A DNA stretch of 64,000 bases, taken from Bacteriovoracaceae bacterium (GTDB taxonomy: Bacteria; Bdellovibrionota; Bacteriovoracia; Bacteriovoracales; Bacteriovoracaceae). Where the stretch lies: assembly GCA_016786485.1 (NCBI GenBank), contig JAEUWD010000056.1:1-64000 (forward strand). Reading direction: 5' to 3'. Below the pieces are notes generated by a model, which did no database searches, was not told the DNA's origin, and saw only the letters and a program-made list of their open reading frames with translations. Made by a program: the position numbers and the translations under genes. Below are positions 59,291 to 64,000 of this stretch, piece after piece. Each line of letters opens with the position of its first letter. Position 1 is the first letter of the stretch.

Positions 59291-60397
59291 TTAGGACTTA
59301 TACACCCTTGGAATTCTTTCATTCAGGGCACAAAGTAGCTGATAAGGAATAGTTTTCATTTGTAGGGCCATCTCTTGTAAAGAAGCACCATCATGCTCCC
59401 AGAGATTAATAGCATCACCAATTTTAATTTTTTTCTCGGCCTTAAGTGGGAAAAATAACTGAGAGAGATCCATATTCACACGACCAAAAAACTTCACGGG
59501 AAAATCTTTATAGGTAAAACTGGCATTGGTGTACGAGGTCAAAATACCATCACCATAGCCCACGGGAACGACCACACGTAAACCATCTTGTGAACAAACA
59601 TGATCACCGTAGCCTACCGTTTCACCTTTTTTTATTTTTTGAATATCTAAAATCTTAGTAACCATTTTGGAAATCACTTTGCCTGGCCATTTACTATAAT
59701 GAGGATAAAGTGCACTCGGACCATAAAGCATTAACCCCGGACGAACATAGCTTTCTTCTGTCGAAAAACTTTGTTCAATCGCACCAGAATTGGCAATAGA
59801 AGTATGTTCAATCTCAATCCCTGAATCTCGTATTTCTCTTAAGATATCTTGAAAAACTTTGTACTGTGCTTGCGTTTTTTTCTGCTTGGCCAAAGGCAAA
59901 TATGAGAGCGAATAATGCGACATCACATGTAAAATTTTAGTACGTTTATTTTTCTTCATCAGTTTAAGAATATTTTCCACATCATCGGGTTTAATACCTA
60001 AACGATTCATGCCTGTATTAAATTTCAGAACGATGGGGACTTCTGGTTTTTTAAGAATAGTTTTCAGATCATCCAGTTGATGAATAACGGGAATAAGGTC
60101 AGAGCGATAATGCTCTAATGCTCCTTTTTCCGCTAAATCTGTTTCTGAAAAAACGTAAACTGTGAATTTATACTTGGCCAACTTTTCTTTTAAAATCAGA
60201 GCTTCCCCTAAGGCCGCACATCCGAAATCTTGGCACAGGTTTTTTTTTAAACAATGTTCTGTGATGGGCACCAATCCATGTCCATAAGCATTGGCCTTAA
60301 CCATAAAAAGAACTTTGGCTTTGGTGATTTTTTTTAAACTGTTAAAGTTTTCTTCGAGCAACCCTAAATTAACTTCTAAATAACTGGATACTCGCAT
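59291..60397 (-). CDS. alr: alanine racemase
   Basis: The 368-aa protein has the PLP lysine in FMVKANAYGHG, SHYSLS and the catalytic Tyr in VGYGDHV, with GRVNMDLSQL near the end. It makes D-Ala for peptidoglycan, fitting the murein genes of the window. The start follows the upstream gene by 3 nt. Confidence 0.95.
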   Translation of the reverse strand: MRVSSYLEVNLGLLEENFNSLKKITKAKVLFMVKANAYGHGLVPITEHCLKKNLCQDFGCAALGEALILKEKLAKYKFTVYVFSETDLAEKGALEHYRSDLIPVIHQLDDLKTILKKPEVPIVLKFNTGMNRLGIKPDDVENILKLMKKNKRTKILHVMSHYSLSYLPLAKQKKTQAQYKVFQDILREIRDSGIEIEHTSIANSGAIEQSFSTEESYVRPGLMLYGPSALYPHYSKWPGKVISKMVTKILDIQKIKKGETVGYGDHVCSQDGLRVVVPVGYGDGILTSYTNASFTYKDFPVKFFGRVNMDLSQLFFPLKAEKKIKIGDAINLWEHDGASLQEMALQMKTIPYQLLCALNERIPRVYKS

Positions 60398-60400
60398 GCA

Positions 60401-61834
60401 TTAAACTTGCGTTCGTGACATAATTTGCGCTGCCCGTTGGCTCGCAATTTCGATCGCTTTATCCAAGCCTTCAAACTCTTGCTCTAAATGTCTTAGAACA
60501 TTATTCGCACTTGGACTTACCAAACGCATGCTTGGACGTAGATCTTTAGTTGAAATTTGTGCTGCATCTTCGAAATATCTATAGAATGGAAATTTTTCGA
60601 GATAATTTTTTAAATTATTATATTTAGCTTCAGCGGCATCCGCTTCCACCATAATAAAAATGGATTTAATACCCATTGGGCAAACAATACTTTTGATGCC
60701 GGCCAGTTTTTGAACTTCGTTCAGAATTTCTTTAAAACTTGGGGCCCAGAAAAATTTATTTTTTTCATTATTTTTTACAACACCTACTAATTGAGCAAAA
60801 GAAATATGGAAGATGCGATACTTATCCACCGCACCTGAACGTTGAATATCATCCACTTTACCGACAAAATCCCAAGCACTAAAAGTTGGAACGGAACTAA
60901 TCAATGGGTTCGTTTTCTCTGTATTACTACGTAAATAGCTAGCACTTAATAACATTTCTAACAGTGACCACGAAATTTGCGCAGAAGCCTCTTCATCAAT
61001 ATCTAAATAAAGGAGAATTTCTGGATTAATACCTTTGCCTTTAATTTTTACTGTTTTAACTTCTGGCCCTAGAACTTCTCTCACTACTTGGTACGCCATA
61101 TCTTGCACTAATGATTCCGCACCTTCTGTTTGCTCTTGACCAGTCGCCAAATCAGGCAGCGATAAAAACTTGAGTGAAAAAACAGCATGAGTAACCAGCT
61201 TTGTTTTCTTTGGAGAAAGTTCGTAGAAAGAATATTTTCTTACTCCGCGAATTCCATCCAATAACTGACCTAGAGCTGAAAAATAATCTTTTTGAGTGAG
61301 ATATTCATCTAGCTTCGCTACAGAATTAATCGTCCATTCATAGTTTGATGTACTCGATTTAATATTCGAAACCGCGGCTATCGTTTGTGCATTTTGTTTA
61401 CGTAAACGAGAAACACGTTGCTCGAGATAAATGCGACCATCTAGGTTTTTAATATCTTCCTCACGGCGATTTAAAATTTGAAGAATTTGACCACGCAAAT
61501 TCAATTCTTCTTTGATGTAACCATAATGAAGCAAATTATAAGTTGAACTTAAAAGAGCTTCTGTTTCTTCACTATAATAAAAAGCTAAAGGAAGGATTTT
61601 TTCGACGATGAAAGGATGATTTTTTAGCAGCAGTTCATCTTGGCTCATATTAGTAATATCTACAATCGCTAAATCTGGTTTTTCGTTTTTTACATCAACC
61701 CAGAAAGTATCTAAATCTTGATAGAAATGAGCGAAGATTTTAAATTCACGAAGGACTTCAGAAATATCTCGGGCCTTCTTAATATCACTAAAAAGTAGGG
61801 CTACACTTAATTCTTTTTTCGTATTTGACGTCAT
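60401..61834 (-). CDS. pseudo-receiver signalling-like protein
   Basis: The 477-aa protein starts with a receiver-like fold (SVALLFSDIKKARDISEVLREF, DLAIVDI with Asp in the acceptor strand), has a helical linker (~130-165) and two further alpha/beta domains that recall GAF and degenerate GGDEF modules; no GGDEF motif is present. An N-terminal plan like the genes at 2208 and 3579 suggests a family of inactive receivers. GCAGG precedes the ATG. Function unknown. Confidence 0.68.
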   Translation of the reverse strand: MTSNTKKELSVALLFSDIKKARDISEVLREFKIFAHFYQDLDTFWVDVKNEKPDLAIVDITNMSQDELLLKNHPFIVEKILPLAFYYSEETEALLSSTYNLLHYGYIKEELNLRGQILQILNRREEDIKNLDGRIYLEQRVSRLRKQNAQTIAAVSNIKSSTSNYEWTINSVAKLDEYLTQKDYFSALGQLLDGIRGVRKYSFYELSPKKTKLVTHAVFSLKFLSLPDLATGQEQTEGAESLVQDMAYQVVREVLGPEVKTVKIKGKGINPEILLYLDIDEEASAQISWSLLEMLLSASYLRSNTEKTNPLISSVPTFSAWDFVGKVDDIQRSGAVDKYRIFHISFAQLVGVVKNNEKNKFFWAPSFKEILNEVQKLAGIKSIVCPMGIKSIFIMVEADAAEAKYNNLKNYLEKFPFYRYFEDAAQISTKDLRPSMRLVSPSANNVLRHLEQEFEGLDKAIEIASQRAAQIMSRTQV

Positions 61835-61927
61835 GCCGTAACCTGCTTATTGGAACTGAACCCTTATCAGCTCATTCTCAGAAATTATCCCGCTATGTCA
61901 TTCATTTGACAAGAAATCAGAGAAAAA

Positions 61928-62428
61928 TCACAAGTTTAATTTGTTAATAACCTGAGCGATTTGCTCGTCTTGTGAAACTCTTATAGGAATTTTACGTCCC
62001 ACGCGCTCGCGTTCACGCAAAACCGCCAAAACTTGCTCATAGCCTTTCTTCACTAGCGGACGATTGCTATCTTCACGAATGCGAAGCCAAGACTCTTCCG
62101 GAGAACATTCTAACCATATAAATTGCACGTTGGGTGCGCCCAAATAAAATTGCAAGAAATCTTCGGATAAGGCCCCTCCGCCGAGGGAAATAACCTGCTT
62201 AGAAGAATTGAGTAATTCCTCCAGCAAACTACGTTCTTTATCACGAAATTCTGCCCATCCCACGGCTTCAATCCACTCGCCTAACTTGCCGTCTTTTTGG
62301 TGGTAGCGATTCAGGATTTCCGCATCTAAATCCAAGAATGAATATGCCTTGAATTCCTTCAAGTCCTTAAGTTTGGCCAAAAGTTGTGTTTTTCCGCTGC
62401 CGGGAAGGCCGCAAATCAGAATATTCAT
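61928..62428 (-). CDS. aroK: shikimate kinase
   Basis: The 166-aa protein has Walker A CGLPGSGKTQ, the shikimate-binding DLDAEI, EFRDKE-type (EFRDKERSLLEE) and GGGAL motifs and the lid Arg in DSNRPLV. It phosphorylates shikimate in aromatic amino acid synthesis. ATG 62428 puts the P-loop at the usual place; the longer frame is unlikely. Confidence 0.92.
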   Translation of the reverse strand: MNILICGLPGSGKTQLLAKLKDLKEFKAYSFLDLDAEILNRYHQKDGKLGEWIEAVGWAEFRDKERSLLEELLNSSKQVISLGGGALSEDFLQFYLGAPNVQFIWLECSPEESWLRIREDSNRPLVKKGYEQVLAVLRERERVGRKIPIRVSQDEQIAQVINKLNL

Positions 62429-62496
62429 AGTAAAAACATACACCATTTTTTAAATATCACTAGGCTTTTTTCGTAGAATTGATTAGTTTCCTCATT

Positions 62497-63021
62497 ATGA
62501 AAAATAAAAACGATACTCCCAACGGTTTGCTAAGCAGCAAGGTCAATTTATCTAAAATTCCTTCTGGCGAAGCTCGATTTAAACTGAATAAAACCCATCC
62601 TTGGGTTAAAGAATTACTCATTGAATTAAACGAAAAAGTGACAGATTTAAGTGAAGAGGAAAAGCTTGAACGAACTGAACTGAATATCGATTTTGAGATT
62701 GAAAAGAAACATAAGACCGAATACGGAGATTTTGTCCTGGTCATGGCCGAAATCAATGGTCGCTTCCTAACAGAATGCGTGAAAACGCTTAAAACCATGG
62801 AAGATATGCTTCATGTGAAGTTCCAGGCTTGCTTTGTGGCCGAGACATTCAGTGAAAGTGAACTTTTGCTCGATCAGACTGAAATTTACATCAATAATGA
62901 CCTTTATGAACTGTACTTTTACCAAGATAACGAAGTGGACATCAAAGAGATGTTCCATGAGCAAATCTTTCTAAATATCACGGCTTACCCGACCCTAGAA
63001 GCGGATGGACCCCTAAATTAA
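62497..63021 (+). CDS. yceD: YceD/DUF177-family protein
   Basis: The 174-aa protein has the DUF177 core (ERTELNIDFEIEKKHKTEYGDFVLVMAEINGRFLTECVKTL... read in parts, then DEQI-like region and EQIFLNITAYP). YceD is linked to 23S rRNA accumulation and is typically encoded immediately before rpmF, as here. The usual zinc Cys pair is reduced. A TTG at 62479 could extend the frame; the ATG at 62497 is preferred. Confidence 0.85.
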   Translation: MKNKNDTPNGLLSSKVNLSKIPSGEARFKLNKTHPWVKELLIELNEKVTDLSEEEKLERTELNIDFEIEKKHKTEYGDFVLVMAEINGRFLTECVKTLKTMEDMLHVKFQACFVAETFSESELLLDQTEIYINNDLYELYFYQDNEVDIKEMFHEQIFLNITAYPTLEADGPLN

Positions 63022-63113
63022 TTTTTGGGTACCCATATTTTTCTTGGCAACATGGCCTGATTGCGTTAGAAAGACTGCTAATTAATTTTTGGCAATTTAA
63101 CTGGAGCTAAACC

Positions 63114-63329
63114 ATGGCAGTACCTAAGAAACGAACCTCAGTATCAAGAAAAGGCAAAAGAAGAGCTGGTCAACATCATAAATTATATAGAAAACACCCT
63201 ATGACATGTCCTAATTGTAAGGCACCAACGATGCCACACTATGCATGTCCAAGTTGTGGTACTTATAAAGGTAGAGAAGTGTTTGCGATGAAAGCTGACA
63301 AATCTACTGCAGAGCAAGCTCAGGCTTAA
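63114..63329 (+). CDS. rpmF: 50S ribosomal protein L32
   Basis: The 71-aa protein begins AVPKKRTSVSRKGKRRAG and has a CPNC...CPSC zinc ribbon and CGTYKGREV, standard for bL32. GGAG precedes the ATG. It follows yceD and is closed by an intrinsic terminator. Confidence 0.97.
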   Translation: MAVPKKRTSVSRKGKRRAGQHHKLYRKHPMTCPNCKAPTMPHYACPSCGTYKGREVFAMKADKSTAEQAQA

Positions 63330-63385
63330 TACATTTTTGGGGTTCTCAAAACCCAATTTAGCTCATAACATAGTCCAAACCATAT

Positions 63386-63415
63386 AAACTCCCTTTTAAA
63401 AGGGAGTTTTTTTTT
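63386..63415 (+). terminator. intrinsic terminator after rpmF
   Basis: Perfect 10-bp stem AAACTCCCTT / AAGGGAGTTT with a TTAA loop followed by a T run. Confidence 0.92.
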
Positions 63416-63434
63416 ACATAGAAAGGACTCGTTT

Positions 63435-64000
63435 ATGGCTTCATTTAAGACCAAGATTTCAGGCACCGGTAAATATCATCCCACTAAAGTTATGACCAAC
63501 TTCGATTTCGAGAAGTTAATGGACACTAACGATCAGTGGATTACCGAAAGAACCGGGATTAAAGAAAGAAGAATTGCAAAACCAGAAGAAACAACTGTTT
63601 CTATGTCGACCGCAGCCGCCAAAATGGCAATCACCGAAGCGGGTATCGATCCTAACGAAATTGACATGATTCTTTTTCAAGTCACCATGCCGGACCAATT
63701 CTTTCCAAACTCAGCTTCATTTTTACAAGAAGCTTTAGGCATTACAAATAAGTGTGCTTGCTTAGATATCAACGCTGCTTGCTCTGGTTACCTTTACGGC
63801 TTCACCATTGCGGACTCTTTAATTAAGAATGGTATTTATAAAAACATCCTTCTGATTGGAGCTGAAAAAACTAGTGCTTTCAACGGTTTTAAGGACAGAA
63901 ACACAGCGGTTTTATTTGGTGATGCTGCTGGAGCAACTCTCCTTTCACGTGCTGAAAGAAGTGAAAGCTCAGAAGTTTTAGGAACAATTTTAGGTTCTGA
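63435..64000 (+). CDS. fabH: beta-ketoacyl-ACP synthase III (cut by window edge)
   Basis: The first 188 codons are present. KISGTGKYHPTKV, DTNDQWITERTGIKERR and INAACSGY (catalytic Cys) identify FabH, which starts fatty-acid synthesis by condensing acetyl-CoA with malonyl-ACP. AAAGGACTC precedes the ATG. In many bacteria plsX lies between rpmF and fabH; here it is absent from that position. Confidence 0.94.
   Translation, partial: MASFKTKISGTGKYHPTKVMTNFDFEKLMDTNDQWITERTGIKERRIAKPEETTVSMSTAAAKMAITEAGIDPNEIDMILFQVTMPDQFFPNSASFLQEALGITNKCACLDINAACSGYLYGFTIADSLIKNGIYKNILLIGAEKTSAFNGFKDRNTAVLFGDAAGATLLSRAERSESSEVLGTILGS

Noticed and set aside
60401-61834. GGDEF enzyme at the end of the pseudo-receiver protein
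   Set aside because: No GGDEF, RxxD or metal residues are visible; the fold resemblance alone is weak.
1-64000. Prophage, IS element, toxin-antitoxin or CRISPR array
   Set aside because: No integrase, transposase, phage structural gene, terminal inverted repeat or regularly spaced repeat was seen on either strand.

Overview
The window reads as chromosomal DNA of a low-GC Gram-negative bacterium with LPS (hldD, lptE, Mla transport), many lipobox lipoproteins, several peptidoglycan-modifying enzymes, a GGDEF protein and flagellar-type domains. Gene content and protein style fit Bdellovibrionota, most likely a Bacteriovorax/Halobacteriovorax-like lineage. That assignment is inference; no 16S gene is present. 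There is no prophage, IS element or CRISPR array. One tRNA (Leu-UAA) is present, and both edges cut through genes.

Layout. 1-5.5 kb: a basic coiled-coil protein, a lipoprotein, a metallophosphoesterase, a diguanylate cyclase and a pseudo-receiver coiled-coil protein. 5.6-7.8 kb: L,D-transpeptidase, membrane coiled-coil protein and bactofilin (cell shape). 7.8-10.5 kb: an M16 peptidase pair, one member catalytically dead. 10.6-19 kb: MBL hydrolase, alanine dehydrogenase, FliL-like protein, an unlisted 58-aa protein, rhomboid, methylmalonyl-CoA epimerase, Cys-rich lipoprotein, short asparaginase, HtpG. 19-23.5 kb: a DksA/TraR-type protein behind a striking leader, divergent from a three-gene secreted murein-hydrolase operon. 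23.5-32 kb: FliG-C-like protein, HldD, two ureohydrolases, small lipoproteins, TatC, Map, a hydroxyacid dehydrogenase and Aat. 32-36 kb: a Zn ribbon, a NuoCD-like and a cysteine-free NuoB-like protein, and a lipoprotein. 36-40 kb: tRNA-Leu, secreted proteins, M48 peptidase, second DksA-type protein. 39.8-43.4 kb: nqrA-B-D-E without nqrC or nqrF. 43.5-53 kb: DinG, BolA-Grx4, an HemY-like oxidase, Ung, NYN protein, HolA, LptE. 53-64 kb: DciA-like protein, methyltransferase, a GYF-domain membrane protein probably split by a frameshift, the MCE/Mla lipid transporter, alanine racemase, shikimate kinase, and yceD-rpmF-fabH.

Three signals stand out. (1) The Nqr-type complex (A, B, D, E) and the Nuo-type pair have lost nearly all recognisable redox ligands: the FMN-threonine segment of NqrB, three of four [2Fe-2S] cysteines of NqrD/E, all cysteines of NuoB, and the quinone-site histidine of NuoD. 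This suggests energy-complex scaffolds reused without electron transfer. (2) Upstream of the DksA-like gene at 19.5 kb lies a near-consensus sigma-54 promoter, helically phased upstream repeats, and a ~160-nt leader with four hairpins presenting GGA, one matching the CsrA consensus; it looks like a CsrB/RsmZ-type RNA or a CsrA-controlled 5' UTR. (3) Gene architecture is unusual: eleven of twelve convergent pairs overlap or nearly touch at their stop codons, and many genes have a -10 box 6-8 nt before the start codon, suggesting leaderless mRNAs.
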